Below, one piece after another: positions 8,933-18,797 of a stretch of 64,000 nucleotides of DNA. Made by a program: the position numbers and the translations under genes. The notes beneath the pieces are model-generated. The model worked only from the letters and a program-made list of their open reading frames with translations, did no database searches and was not told where the DNA came from. Position 1 is the first letter of the stretch. Each line of letters opens with the position of its first letter. The DNA lies in NCBI GenBank assembly GCA_045579705.1, contig JAZNMP010000015.1, forward strand, positions 1 through 64,000, read 5' to 3'. Source of the DNA: Lachnocurva sp045579705. Its GTDB lineage: Bacteria > Bacillota > Clostridia > Lachnospirales > Lachnospiraceae.

Positions 8933-10042
8933 ATGAAAGAAACAGAAAACAAAGATAAGATTTGGTTTTGGGTAACAATAGCGTTGACATTTTTTATTAT
9001 GTTATTGTTTGCATTACCTACTATAATTATTGACCCGTATTTCCATTATCACAAACCGTTAACTGATTATGGATATACATTTTATCGTCAGCGATATTCC
9101 AATGATGGTATAGTGAGGCATTTTGATTATGATGCCTATATTGTTGGAACTTCTATGACAGAAAATTTTAAAGCATCAGAAGCATCAGAGATATTTGGAT
9201 ATAACTTTATTAAAGTTCCATATAGTGGTGGATATTACAAAGAATTGGATCATCTTATTCAAAGGTCATTTAGCTCAGATAATGATATAAAAATGGTTAT
9301 ACGATGTTTGGATTATTCTTTACTAGCTCAAGATAAGGACGCAGAGCATGAAGAAAAAGACCCGTTGCATCCTCAGTATAAAGTTCCTGAGTATATGGTA
9401 AATACTAATCCTTTTGATGATATCAAATATTTTCTGAATAAAACAATTTTATTTAACGAAACTTATTCGACTTATTTGAATATTAGGAATGAGGTTCAAA
9501 CTACAAATTTTGATAGTTATTCTAATTGGTGTTCAGTGTATACGTTTGGAAGAGAAACTGTGCTGGGAACATATACACATACTGATGATGTACAACCAGA
9601 AAAAGAATTTACGCAAGATGATTATGAAATGATAAAAGGGAACGTTGAACAAAATGTCATTGCTACAATAAACGAACATCCAGATACCACATTTTGTTTG
9701 TTCTTTTCTCCATATAGTATTTGTTATTGGGATACAGCTCATTCTAATGGTACTGTTAAATGGAATATTGAGGCTGAGAGGACGGCAATAGAACTACTTC
9801 TTAAATGTCCGAATGTCAAGCTATATTCTTTTACAAATGATTTTGATTTAACATGTAACCTAGATAATTATAAAGATCAAGCGCATTATGGTGAGTGGGT
9901 TAATAGCGATATTCTTATTAGAATGAAAAAAGGTAAAAATATGCTGACAAAAGAAAACTATAAAGAGTATTTGAATGAAATAGAAGAGTTTTATAGTAAT
10001 TATGATTACAACACTTTTGACGTAGGGAATGAGGAACGATAA
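8933..10042 (+). CDS. SGNH/DltD-like membrane-anchored partner of an MBOAT acyltransferase
   Basis: This is a 369-residue protein with one N-terminal membrane helix ('IWFWVTIALTFFIMLLFALP'), followed by an extracellular domain with the GDSL/SGNH-like block 'YIVGTSMTENF'. Such proteins work with MBOAT enzymes in O-acylation of exported polysaccharide or teichoic acid (AlgJ/AlgX and DltD logic). I chose ATG 8933 because GGGGAG lies at 8922-8927; the frame is open upstream to 8741, but that part has no ribosome site and no resemblance to the family. The stop overlaps the MBOAT start (TAATG), so the two are coupled. Confidence 0.75.
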   Translation: MKETENKDKIWFWVTIALTFFIMLLFALPTIIIDPYFHYHKPLTDYGYTFYRQRYSNDGIVRHFDYDAYIVGTSMTENFKASEASEIFGYNFIKVPYSGGYYKELDHLIQRSFSSDNDIKMVIRCLDYSLLAQDKDAEHEEKDPLHPQYKVPEYMVNTNPFDDIKYFLNKTILFNETYSTYLNIRNEVQTTNFDSYSNWCSVYTFGRETVLGTYTHTDDVQPEKEFTQDDYEMIKGNVEQNVIATINEHPDTTFCLFFSPYSICYWDTAHSNGTVKWNIEAERTAIELLLKCPNVKLYSFTNDFDLTCNLDNYKDQAHYGEWVNSDILIRMKKGKNMLTKENYKEYLNEIEEFYSNYDYNTFDVGNEER

Positions 10043-11529
10043 TGGGATTCAATAGTTTTTTCTATATATTAGTTTTTTTGCCACTCAGTATAGTTGGCTA
10101 TTTTGTATTAAATAAACTCAAACAATATACCATTGCAAATATTTTCTTAGTTTGTATGTCGTTATGGTTTGTTGGGTATTTTAATTATATTTATGCTTTG
10201 ATGTTGTGTGGAAGCGTGTTCGTAAACTATCTATTTAGCATGGTCATAAAAAAAATATCGGCTAAGAGGATTAGACAATGTGCTTTTGTGGTTGGCATTC
10301 TTTGTAATGTGGCATCATTGCTGTATTTTAAGTACTATAATTTTTTTATAGAAAATATAAATAATGCATTCAATACTGGATTACTGACTAAAGAAATTAT
10401 ATTGCCTCTTGGAATTAGTTTTTATACTTTTCAGCAGATAGCTTTCTTAGTAGACACTTATAGAGAGCTTAATAAAGATGTCAGATTTATAGATTATGTA
10501 TTGTATGTAGTTTATTTTCCTCATATTGCTTCAGGACCTATACTGATGCACAATGATGTGATTGAGCAGTTTAGGGATGAAAATAAACGAGGTTTGGATT
10601 ATCAGAATCTTTTATCGGGTTTATATTGTTTTTCCATAGGATTATTCAAAAAAGTAATAATAGCAGACACATTTGCAAATGCCGTGTCATGGGGATTTAG
10701 CAATGTAGGTGCCATGTCATCACTTGATATTTTCATAGTATCTCTTTGCTATACGTTCCAATTATATTTTGACTTTAGCGGTTATTGTGATATGGCTATT
10801 GGAACGAGTAGAATGTTTAATATTGAATTACCTATAAACTTTAACTCTCCGTATCAGTCAACTTCGATAATAGATTTCTGGGGACGATGGCATCTTACAT
10901 TGACTCAATTTTTGAGAGAATATATTTATTTTCCGCTGGGTGGTAGTAAAAAGGGAACGGTACGTACATATGCCAATATAATGATTATTTTTTTGATAAG
11001 TGGTATATGGCACGGAGCCAATTGGACATTTATAGTATGGGGACTGCTACATGGCTTTTTGAATTGTCTGAATAGGATTTTCAAAAAGACCTGGGAAAAA
11101 ACAAATGTAGTATTTCAATGGATGGTGACATTTATACTGGTTGATTTTCTGTGGCTGTTATTTAGAGCCGAAAGTTTATCACAAGCAGTATATTTATTAA
11201 AGAAAATGATGCGCATGGATTCTTTATTTGTGAGCCAAGGGCTTATCGATAGTGTGGCATTAACAGAAATTAGTTTCTGGGAAACACATTCTTTTTCAAG
11301 TGCATTTAAATATATAGCTGAAGGTATACAATATTTTTACAATAGAATATATGGTCTTAACTTATGGGCAATGCTTTTGATAGCATTTTTTATAGTGCTG
11401 AATTTAAAAAATACTAAACAGATTACCTATAAGAGATCTTTCTGGAGATCCTTGTCTATAGCTATCATGCTTGTGTGGTCGATGGCATCATTTACGGGTG
11501 TGGCAACATATATTTACGCAGGTTTTTAG
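10042..11529 (+). CDS. MBOAT-family O-acyltransferase (AlgI/DltB/PatA type)
   Basis: The protein has 495 residues and about 11-12 membrane helices. Family landmarks include 'LPLGISFYTFQQIAFLVD', 'FPHIASGPI', 'LYFDFSGYCDMAIG', 'FWGRWHLTLTQFLREYIYFPLGG' and the catalytic-His region 'ISGIWHGANWTFIVWG...LHG'. It would move acyl groups across the membrane for O-acylation of a surface polymer by the coupled upstream SGNH-like protein. A terminator follows at 11603. Position at the edge of the polysaccharide locus suggests that product is the acceptor. Confidence 0.9.
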   Translation: MGFNSFFYILVFLPLSIVGYFVLNKLKQYTIANIFLVCMSLWFVGYFNYIYALMLCGSVFVNYLFSMVIKKISAKRIRQCAFVVGILCNVASLLYFKYYNFFIENINNAFNTGLLTKEIILPLGISFYTFQQIAFLVDTYRELNKDVRFIDYVLYVVYFPHIASGPILMHNDVIEQFRDENKRGLDYQNLLSGLYCFSIGLFKKVIIADTFANAVSWGFSNVGAMSSLDIFIVSLCYTFQLYFDFSGYCDMAIGTSRMFNIELPINFNSPYQSTSIIDFWGRWHLTLTQFLREYIYFPLGGSKKGTVRTYANIMIIFLISGIWHGANWTFIVWGLLHGFLNCLNRIFKKTWEKTNVVFQWMVTFILVDFLWLLFRAESLSQAVYLLKKMMRMDSLFVSQGLIDSVALTEISFWETHSFSSAFKYIAEGIQYFYNRIYGLNLWAMLLIAFFIVLNLKNTKQITYKRSFWRSLSIAIMLVWSMASFTGVATYIYAGF

Positions 11530-11602
11530 TTTTGAAAAATACAGAACGCTAAAAACAGAAAACTTTCAATCGTGTTGAGAGAAATAATAAATATGGCTAC
11601 AC

Positions 11603-11638
11603 AGCACTTTAGATTAGAATAGTCTAAGGTGCTTTTTT
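11603..11638 (+). terminator. Intrinsic terminator after the MBOAT gene
   Basis: AGCACTTTAGA (11603-11613) pairs with TCTAAGGTGCT (11623-11633), allowing one G-U pair, and is followed by a T run. Confidence 0.75.
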
Positions 11639-11706
11639 ATATACGGCGGTTGTGATCCTGACGGAACACTCCTTTTTAATTCAAAAATTGAAAGGAGAAC
11701 AGAAAC

Positions 11707-11874
11707 ATGATTAACACAGAAATCACAACAACAAAAGGGAGTGGTAATATAAATTCTATCATTAGATTTGTTGTATTAGTAAATAGAATGTCTAAAAACT
11801 TAGAATGCGGATACCCAATTACAGGTAGTTTTTCATCTTCAATAAACTTCTCCATTTGTTTCCTAAAAATGTAA
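11707..11874 (+). CDS. Possible 55-residue small protein, unrecognised
   Basis: A 55-codon frame begins at ATG 11707 with a good ribosome site (AAAGGAG, 11691-11697, 9 bp spacing) and reads 'MINTEITTTKGSGNINSII...'. I do not recognise it. The ribosome site also forms the right arm of an imperfect hairpin with CTCCTTT upstream. It may be a genuine small protein, or the start of a gene whose remainder has decayed, since the following ~770 bp carries no open frame. Confidence 0.25.
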   Translation: MINTEITTTKGSGNINSIIRFVVLVNRMSKNLECGYPITGSFSSSINFSICFLKM

Positions 11875-12644
11875 TGACACATTTAGATGGAAGCGTCTTT
11901 TCCCCAAAATCTGTAGGTTTAATTACATGGGGCTTCTGTTTGTATCGAACTCATAAACAGGATATTTGTTCTTAATTATCTTTTTTAACCTTTCTTTCAA
12001 ACTGCCGGTTTGTAAATTCAGGTTAAGTCTTTCCATTCGAAAGTGTCAACTCTGCCTTGCTTATAAAATACACTTAACATATCAAGCTGCCTGTGCTTAT
12101 ATCTTCGCATCTTCTCTTTCTCAGAAGGGTAAAAGATTATAATCGAGCTATGGATCTTCTATATAATATAGTCCGGAGCATAAAACTACAGAAAAGCAGT
12201 AATATGCTTGAGTTTGCATAATAACGCAGAATTTTGACATAAACCCCATTAGGCAGTAAAATTAATCGAAACAATCATAGACGAAGGCAAGAGATTGTCT
12301 TCGTTTTATTGTGTTATTACGCAAGAGAATTATATGTTTTTAGTTTTTATTATCTGATGAATATGTTTGTAGAATCTTTTATTATTTATTTTTTGATTTG
12401 AGCTTATGCATTTTTTTCTGTAGATTCTTGTAGTCTTTCATTTGTAGATTGCTAGATCGACTAAGTTATATTCCTTGGCGAGCTTTGCAGCTGATTTGAC
12501 AGATGAGTACAAATTGATTTTTCTTCAGAGTATTATTTACATTGTGAAATACATTCTTTCTAGATTAGATTTAATGTATCGTATTTTCGAGTTCGCTAAA
12601 TTATACTAATAGCAATTTTAGATTTTGAAAGGGAAATTAATATA
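11875..12644. other. Long non-coding stretch, probably decayed accessory DNA
   Basis: About 770 bp have no supportable gene. Short protein-like fragments appear on the minus strand (for example 'GSLKERLKKIIKNKYPVYEF' from about 11,940-12,030), but they are interrupted by stops and frame changes. One convincing terminator for + strand transcription lies at 12281. I read this as remnants of a lost gene or mobile element between two polysaccharide modules. Confidence 0.4.
12281..12310 (+). terminator. Intrinsic terminator in the non-coding stretch
   Basis: ACGAAGGCAA (12281-12290), loop GAGA, TTGTCTTCGT (12295-12304) with one G-U pair, then TTTTATT. There is no intact gene upstream for it to serve, which supports gene loss here. 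Confidence 0.65.
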
Positions 12645-13661
12645 ATGGATTATGTGTTAATGATTGGGTTACTTTTCGGGATAATGACATTAGCGGATAA
12701 AAGAAGTTTTTTGGATAAAGAAACAACGATATTGGCTAGAAATATTAGCACATTTTTTATTATTCTAAGACATTTAATGGGGCAAGCAGAGGGTGTTAAT
12801 CCAATGACGTCATATTTGTGTAGTAATGGTTTTTTATATGTAGGATTGTTTTTTCTGATTTCAGGATATGGAATATCGCTAAAGAATATTTCAAAAGGCA
12901 ATGATAATGTTTTGTTGATTAAATCTCTAGAAAATAGAATCATTAAAATAGTTGTTCCAGTTGTAACAAGCAGCATAGTGATGGGGATTTATTATAGGGT
13001 CGCAAATAGGGCTACAACAATATCATTAGAAAATTTATTAGGGGCGAAAACTTTCGTTCCATATTCTTGGTATATATATGTAATAATACTTTTTTATATT
13101 ATTGCTACGTTATCTCATATGATGAATAAAAAATATGCATATGTTGGTCAGATAATGGCGGTAATATTGTATATTGTTATATTATATAAATGTAGTATTT
13201 CTATAAATATATGTTGGTATATGTCCGCTGCTGCATTTGGGATTGGATGTTTATTTGCATATAAAAACAATTTAGTACACTATATTGATGCTCACAAAAA
13301 TTTTTTTATTTGTTTATCGCTTGTAATCTACTTTATTTTTTATAGCTACTATAATTATCCAGAGAAAACAAGCTGTTTGTTACAAAATATTACATCCATT
13401 GGATATGCATGTTTTATATTACTAATAGCCTCGAAATTAGAAATTAACAGTAAAGTTCAGAGATTAATAGGAAGTATTCAATATGAGCTATATTTGTTCC
13501 AAGGTCTTTCAAATTACATTATGATTGATATATTTAAGAAACCTACATATTTTATTCTAGCTCTCGGAACAATAATAATAGATATTGCGATTTCGATTTG
13601 TGTTTCAAAGATAAATAAAAGTGTGATATTAAGACTGCAACAGGTATTTAGATTTGAATAG
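12645..13661 (+). CDS. Membrane acyltransferase, family 3
   Basis: The protein has 338 residues and about 10 membrane helices. The N-terminal 'FFIILRHLMGQ' (catalytic His in an R-H motif) and 'LFFLISGYGISLK' are typical of acyltransferase-3 enzymes that O-acetylate sugars of surface polysaccharides. The start has a GAAAGGGA ribosome site 10 bp upstream. It opens polysaccharide module A and is separated from the next gene by 120 bp. The specific sugar cannot be told from sequence. Confidence 0.82.
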   Translation: MDYVLMIGLLFGIMTLADKRSFLDKETTILARNISTFFIILRHLMGQAEGVNPMTSYLCSNGFLYVGLFFLISGYGISLKNISKGNDNVLLIKSLENRIIKIVVPVVTSSIVMGIYYRVANRATTISLENLLGAKTFVPYSWYIYVIILFYIIATLSHMMNKKYAYVGQIMAVILYIVILYKCSISINICWYMSAAAFGIGCLFAYKNNLVHYIDAHKNFFICLSLVIYFIFYSYYNYPEKTSCLLQNITSIGYACFILLIASKLEINSKVQRLIGSIQYELYLFQGLSNYIMIDIFKKPTYFILALGTIIIDIAISICVSKINKSVILRLQQVFRFE

Positions 13662-13781
13662 GTATCTTAACTGAGGTTGTGTTGCTTTAGGGGAGATATT
13701 TGTATTTATTTACAAGTCTAATTGCTATAGAACTGAATATCATTTGCAGTAAAGGCTTAGATTTTATAGAGTGTAGAAAAG

Positions 13782-14861
13782 ATGAGAGTAAGTGTAATTG
13801 GATTAAGAGGTTTTCCGGAAATAGAAGGTGGAGTAGAAAAACATTGTGAATCTTTATATCCACGGTTAAATGATAATATAAAGGTGACAGTTTATCGTAG
13901 AAAACCATATTTAATTGTTGATAAAAAATATAAAAATATCGATTTTAAGGATCTACCATCGACTAAGATAAAGGGTTTTGAACCGTTTGTTCATTCGATG
14001 CTTTGTTCAATCGATGCAATGTTTAGGAAGCCAGATGTTGTCCATTATCATAATATAGGACCAGCACTGTTTAGCCCGATTGTAAAGATAAGAAAAATTC
14101 CAGTTGTACTGACTTATCATAGTGCTAATTATGAGCATAGGAAATGGGGGAGATTTGCGAAAGCTTTATTACGTTTTTCTGAAAAGATAGCTTTGAAAAC
14201 GGCAGATAGGGTTGTATTTGTTAATAAATTTCAGATGGAAAAATATGATGAAGTAATACGTAAAAAGTCAATTTACATTCCAAATGGTATAAATGATTTA
14301 CAAAAAGTAGATTCAAATGAGCTTCTGAAAAAATATAAACTTGAAACCGGTAAATATATATTAAGTGTCGGGAGAATAACTCCGGAAAAAGGCTTTGATG
14401 TGTTGATAAAAGCTTTTAATAAATTACCATCTAATGAATACAAGCTAGTTATTGCAGGCGGAGTAGAGTTTGAAGATTCTTATATGGAAGAACTTCGAAA
14501 ATTGGATCAGACAGATAATGTTATATTTACAGGATATACAAGGGGCGCAGAGCTAACGCAATTGTATGAAAATGCAAAACTGTTTGTGTTAGCATCTCGA
14601 AATGAAGGCTTCCCGTTGGTTCTACTTGAGGCGATGCGATTTGGGCTTGACGTATTGGTTTCAGATATACCAGCAACTCATTTAGTTGACTTGTCGCTAG
14701 ATGATTATTTTAAAGCAGAAGATGACAAAAAGCTATTAGAAGGTTTAGAGAATAAACTGCGTTGTTCTGTAAAACGTCAGTATGATTTAGAGACGTTTAA
14801 TTGGGATAATATTGCAAAAGAGGTCGAAAACTTATATTTTCAGTTAAAGGGTAAAGAATGA
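13782..14861 (+). CDS. Glycosyltransferase family 4
   Basis: This is a 359-residue GT-B enzyme. The N-terminus 'SVIGLRGFPEIEGGVEKHCE' is the glycine-rich acceptor-side loop seen in GT4 enzymes of the DUF1972/rhamnosyltransferase type. The C-terminal half has 'ILSVGRITPEKGFDVLI' and the EX7E donor site 'NEGFPLVLLEAMRFG'. It transfers a nucleotide-activated sugar to the lipid-linked repeat unit at the cytoplasmic face. The stop overlaps the next gene by 4 bp. Confidence 0.88.
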   Translation: MRVSVIGLRGFPEIEGGVEKHCESLYPRLNDNIKVTVYRRKPYLIVDKKYKNIDFKDLPSTKIKGFEPFVHSMLCSIDAMFRKPDVVHYHNIGPALFSPIVKIRKIPVVLTYHSANYEHRKWGRFAKALLRFSEKIALKTADRVVFVNKFQMEKYDEVIRKKSIYIPNGINDLQKVDSNELLKKYKLETGKYILSVGRITPEKGFDVLIKAFNKLPSNEYKLVIAGGVEFEDSYMEELRKLDQTDNVIFTGYTRGAELTQLYENAKLFVLASRNEGFPLVLLEAMRFGLDVLVSDIPATHLVDLSLDDYFKAEDDKKLLEGLENKLRCSVKRQYDLETFNWDNIAKEVENLYFQLKGKE

Positions 14862-15958
14862 TTAGAATATTGCAATGTGTGAATATAATGGACAGAGCTG
14901 GTTTGGAAACTATGCTTATGAATTATTATAGAAATATAGATAGAAGCAAAGTTCAATTTGATTTTTTGGTACATAGACCGTATAGAGGGGCTTATGATGA
15001 CGAAATTGAAGCTTTGGGAGGAAAGATTTATCATGCTCCGAGGTTATATCCACAAAACTACTCTAGATATTTTAAATGGATGAAAGAATTTTTTGAAGAA
15101 CATCCTGAATATAGTATTGTTCATTCACATATTGATGCTATGAGTTTTTTTCCGTTGTTGGCTGCTAAAAAGGCTGGAATACCTGTTAGAATTTCGCATA
15201 GTCATAGTTCGAAATTAGACCGAGATTTTAAATTACCAATTAAATGGTTTGCGTTAAAAAAGGTTCCGAAAGTAGCTAATTACTACATGGCTTGTGGAGA
15301 TATGGCTGGAAAATTTATGTATGAAAATCGTAAGTTTACAATAGTTAGAAATGCTATTGATTTAGATAGGTTTTCGTATTCGGAAGATGTACGTGTAAAA
15401 TTACGAGATGAATTAGGACTTGAGAATAAAATTGTGATAGGTCATGTGGGACGTTTTTGTTATATTAAAAATCAATTATTTTTGTTAGATATTCTATCTA
15501 AATTAAATGAAGAAAAAGATGATTTTCATTTAGTGTTAGTGGGTAAGGGAGAAGACGAAGATAAAATACGAGAAAGAATCGTGGAAAAGAAATTGTCAAA
15601 GCAGGTAACTATTTTAACAGATCGCTCAGATGTTAATGAATTATATAATATGATGGATGTGTTTGTAATGCCTTCACTTTTTGAGGGACTTCCTGTTGTA
15701 GGAGTTGAAGCACAAGCGAATGGATTGCCGTGTGTAATGTCAGAATCTATTTCTAAAGAAATATTATTGACTTCGTGCATTGAACAGGTATCTTTGAATG
15801 AAGAAATTGACAAATGGAGTAAAACTGTATTTCTGAAGTCACATCAATGTAGAAATGAAAATGCTCTTCAAGAACTTTGTGGCGCTGGATATGATATTAA
15901 AGAGGAAGCATGTAGATTACAAGATATATATGTTTCGTTAATACGAGGAGATTATTAA
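14858..15958 (+). CDS. Glycosyltransferase family 4, EpsF-like
   Basis: This 366-residue GT4 protein begins 'ILQCVNIMDRAGLETMLMNY', the usual start of EpsF-type exopolysaccharide glycosyltransferases. It has 'SHSHSSK' in the acceptor half, 'IGHVGRFCYIKNQ' at the start of the donor domain, and the EX7E site 'FEGLPVVGVEAQANGLP'. It overlaps its upstream neighbour by 4 bp and its downstream neighbour by 1 bp, so it is translationally coupled within module A. Confidence 0.88.
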   Translation: MIRILQCVNIMDRAGLETMLMNYYRNIDRSKVQFDFLVHRPYRGAYDDEIEALGGKIYHAPRLYPQNYSRYFKWMKEFFEEHPEYSIVHSHIDAMSFFPLLAAKKAGIPVRISHSHSSKLDRDFKLPIKWFALKKVPKVANYYMACGDMAGKFMYENRKFTIVRNAIDLDRFSYSEDVRVKLRDELGLENKIVIGHVGRFCYIKNQLFLLDILSKLNEEKDDFHLVLVGKGEDEDKIRERIVEKKLSKQVTILTDRSDVNELYNMMDVFVMPSLFEGLPVVGVEAQANGLPCVMSESISKEILLTSCIEQVSLNEEIDKWSKTVFLKSHQCRNENALQELCGAGYDIKEEACRLQDIYVSLIRGDY

Positions 15959-17049
15959 TGAAAGTGTTGATAATAAACGCTATTTTATATACGAATGAAG
16001 ATAGACGAGTAAAAAAAGTTGATTCAATTAAAGATTGTATGATATGTGATTTGTGTAAAGCTTTTGTAAAGAAAGGACATGATGTCACGCTAATTGCCGC
16101 TGAGGATTATAAACCTACGTCTGATGAAAAATATCCATTTAATATAATATGGATGAAGAGTTATTTGAAAAATATATTTCCCGCAAATAAAATTCCATTT
16201 AATTACGGAATCAAGAATCATCTTAAGAATAATAATTATGATTTGATTATTAGTAGTGAGGTCTTTTCGATAGATACATTGTTGGCTGTAAAATATAGTC
16301 CAGATAATCTTATTATTTGGCAAGAAATGGCGTTTCATCAGAGAATGGCAAAACAGTTGGCGTCTAAATTTTGGCATAATGTTTTTGTAAAGCATATGTA
16401 TAAGGGTGTTAGAATTGTTCCGAGAACAGATAATGCTAAAAGGTTTATTGAAAAATACTCTGATAATGTTTCGGATACAATTATTCAGCATGGGATTGAT
16501 TTAAAAAAATTTACTCTAGAAACGAATAAGAATAATTCCTTTATTGTATCCTCTCAACTTATAAAAAGAAAAAGAATAGATAAGATATTACATGCATTTT
16601 CAAATTTTTGTGTAAAGACGAATGAGAACTATATATTAAATATAGCTGGTGATGGAGAATGTCGTGCTGAATTAGAGGCACTGTCAAAATCATTGAATAT
16701 TGATGACAAAGTTCGTTTTTTAGGGAAACTTCCTCATGCTAGTTTAGTAAAGTATTTATCTAAAGCAAAGGGAATGTTGATTTATACAGAAAAAGATAAT
16801 AGCATGATTTCAATTGCAGAGTCTATTGCAGTTGGAACACCGGTTATAACAACAAGTGTTCCGGATAATTCACGATATATAAACGAAAATGGATTGGGAC
16901 TAGTAAGGGATAATTGGGGCAGTAATGAATTAGAACTATTAATAGAAAACAATGAACAATATATAGACAATTGTATTAAATATAGAAACTTTTTAGATGA
17001 TACTTATAACGTAGAATTGTTTGTTAAGGAGAGCGCCAAACAGGGTTAA
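15958..17049 (+). CDS. Glycosyltransferase family 4
   Basis: The protein has 363 residues with GT-B architecture. The donor half has 'NIAGDGECRAELEALSKSL' and a variant EX7E site 'DNSMISIAESIAVGTPVITT'. The residue that normally begins the motif (E/R-G-F) is replaced, so donor binding may differ from its neighbours. A ribosome site (GAGGAG, 15945-15950) lies in the end of the previous gene. Role: addition of one sugar to the repeat unit. Confidence 0.82.
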   Translation: MKVLIINAILYTNEDRRVKKVDSIKDCMICDLCKAFVKKGHDVTLIAAEDYKPTSDEKYPFNIIWMKSYLKNIFPANKIPFNYGIKNHLKNNNYDLIISSEVFSIDTLLAVKYSPDNLIIWQEMAFHQRMAKQLASKFWHNVFVKHMYKGVRIVPRTDNAKRFIEKYSDNVSDTIIQHGIDLKKFTLETNKNNSFIVSSQLIKRKRIDKILHAFSNFCVKTNENYILNIAGDGECRAELEALSKSLNIDDKVRFLGKLPHASLVKYLSKAKGMLIYTEKDNSMISIAESIAVGTPVITTSVPDNSRYINENGLGLVRDNWGSNELELLIENNEQYIDNCIKYRNFLDDTYNVELFVKESAKQG

Positions 17050-17060
17050 GGATAGATTTT

Positions 17061-18221
17061 ATGGAAAAGAAAAAACTTTTATTTGTTTGTGCTTCTTTAA
17101 AAGTTGGTGGCGCAGAAAAGAGTTTAATAAACCTTTTAAGTGTAATTAATTATAAAAAATATGATGTTTCATTGTTGTTGTTACAAAAGCAAGGTGAATT
17201 TTTGGAGCAGATTCCGAATGAGGTTAAGCTAGTTAAATTACCAAGACGAGCAAGAGCGTTATATGATGTTGTATCGTTTAGCGGTTATAGTTTTATTTTT
17301 AAGTGTGTAAAGTATATAACCACATTATATGAAAAAATAAAATGGAGGCAGTACGATCGACTTCGCGCGCATCGTTGGAAAGATTTTTATTCAAAAATAT
17401 GTGAGGAGTTAGACGGCATATATGATGCGGTAATAGCTTTTCAGAGTGGGGAAAGTACGTATTATGGTTTTGACAAGATTAATGCTAAGCGTTACATAAC
17501 GTACTATCATACTGATGTGCATAATATAGCTTTTGAGGAAGAGATAGAGAATAGATATTTAAAAAAGGCTGATTTAATTGTTACGATTTCTCCTGAATGT
17601 GTAAAAAGCATAAATGATATTTTTCCAAAGTTTAAGAATAAAACAATTTGTCTTGAAAACATATCATCTAAAGTGCTTATTGAAAGAATGGCAGGTAATG
17701 TTAAACCGATAGAATATGATTTTGAAGGTAAAATAATAGTTTCAGTTGGAAGACTAATTGATATTAAGGGATTTGATATGGTAATAGATGCTTCTAAGAT
17801 CTTGAAAGAAGAAGGCCTATTATTTAAATGGTATATTATAGGAGAAGGTGGAGAAAGAAAAAAATTAGAACAACAAATACGTAAAAATAAAGTAGAAGAT
17901 TGTGTTGTTTTAATGGGGTTGAAAACAAATCCTTATCCATATATGAAGTATGCAGATTTAATAGTTCAGAGCTCGCGATATGAAGGTAAAAGTATGGTTT
18001 TAGATGAAGCAAAGATGTTGCGAAAAAATATTTTGGTTACAAATTATAAATCTGCTAAGGATCAGATTGAAAATGGAGTAAACGGGTATATATGTGATAT
18101 TAATTATAGTGCAATTGCAGCTGGGGTAAGGAGAAGTTTAGATAGACCGATTGATTATGTCGCTGAATATAGTGGTTCAGGAGATGAAGAGCAATACATA
18201 AAAACTTTACTAGGAGAATAA
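17061..18221 (+). CDS. Glycosyltransferase family 4
   Basis: The protein has 386 residues. The N-terminus 'KLLFVCASLKVGGAEKSL' and the donor domain 'IVSVGRLIDIKGFDMVI', 'YIIGEGGERKKLE' and 'SSRYEGKSMVLDEAKML' are standard for GT4. It resembles the GalNAc/galactosyl GT4 group by eye, but sugar specificity cannot be read from motifs. It is followed directly by a hexapeptide acyltransferase. Confidence 0.87.
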   Translation: MEKKKLLFVCASLKVGGAEKSLINLLSVINYKKYDVSLLLLQKQGEFLEQIPNEVKLVKLPRRARALYDVVSFSGYSFIFKCVKYITTLYEKIKWRQYDRLRAHRWKDFYSKICEELDGIYDAVIAFQSGESTYYGFDKINAKRYITYYHTDVHNIAFEEEIENRYLKKADLIVTISPECVKSINDIFPKFKNKTICLENISSKVLIERMAGNVKPIEYDFEGKIIVSVGRLIDIKGFDMVIDASKILKEEGLLFKWYIIGEGGERKKLEQQIRKNKVEDCVVLMGLKTNPYPYMKYADLIVQSSRYEGKSMVLDEAKMLRKNILVTNYKSAKDQIENGVNGYICDINYSAIAAGVRRSLDRPIDYVAEYSGSGDEEQYIKTLLGE

Positions 18222-18779
18222 ATGATGGTATTTCTAAAATATGGAACTTTGATGGATAAAATAAAAGCTAAGGTTAGAGGTTCGATAGACATGGATAGGC
18301 CTGTTAAAGATGGATTGACTGTCGGAAACAACTTTCATGTTCAAGAGGGGGTAATCATTGATCCGGGTCATTGTTGGTTGATAGAAATCGGCGACAATGT
18401 TACGCTAGCGCCTCGTGTTCATGTATTGGCACATGATGCAAGTACTAAAAATTTGATTGGATATACCAAAATAGCAAAAGTAAAAATTGGAAATAATGTA
18501 TTTATTGGTGCGGGATCAATAGTTTTGCCAGGAATAAAAATTATAGATAATACTATAATAGGAGCTGGAACTGTGGTTTCAAAATCTATTATGGATCCAG
18601 GAGTATATTGTGGAAATCCTGCAAAAAAGATTTGCTCTATAGAAGAGTATAAAACGAAACAGTTGGAACGATTGAAAGAATTGCCAGTTTTTTCTACAGA
18701 TTATATTATAGGTCAAGTAACAAAAACTAGAAAAAATGAGATGAAAGAATCACTTGGAAGAGGCGGTTTTGTAATTTAG
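18222..18779 (+). CDS. Hexapeptide-repeat (LbH) sugar O-acetyltransferase
   Basis: This 185-residue protein has imperfect hexapeptide turns through the middle ('VKIGNNVFIGAGSIVLPGIK', 'NTIIGAGTVVSKS') and ends in the usual 'GNPAKKI' capping motif, so it forms a left-handed beta-helix trimer. 'VHVLAHDAST' carries the putative catalytic His. It would acetylate a cytoplasmic, lipid-linked or nucleotide sugar in module A. Two adjacent ATGs (18222 and 18225) share the ribosome site AGGAGA. Confidence 0.85.
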   Translation: MMVFLKYGTLMDKIKAKVRGSIDMDRPVKDGLTVGNNFHVQEGVIIDPGHCWLIEIGDNVTLAPRVHVLAHDASTKNLIGYTKIAKVKIGNNVFIGAGSIVLPGIKIIDNTIIGAGTVVSKSIMDPGVYCGNPAKKICSIEEYKTKQLERLKELPVFSTDYIIGQVTKTRKNEMKESLGRGGFVI

Positions 18780-18797
18780 AATTATTGAGAAAATGAT

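Noticed and set aside
11676..11882. A 68-codon minus-strand frame
   Set aside because: There is no ribosome site, no recognisable motif, and it overlaps a + strand frame with a much better start.
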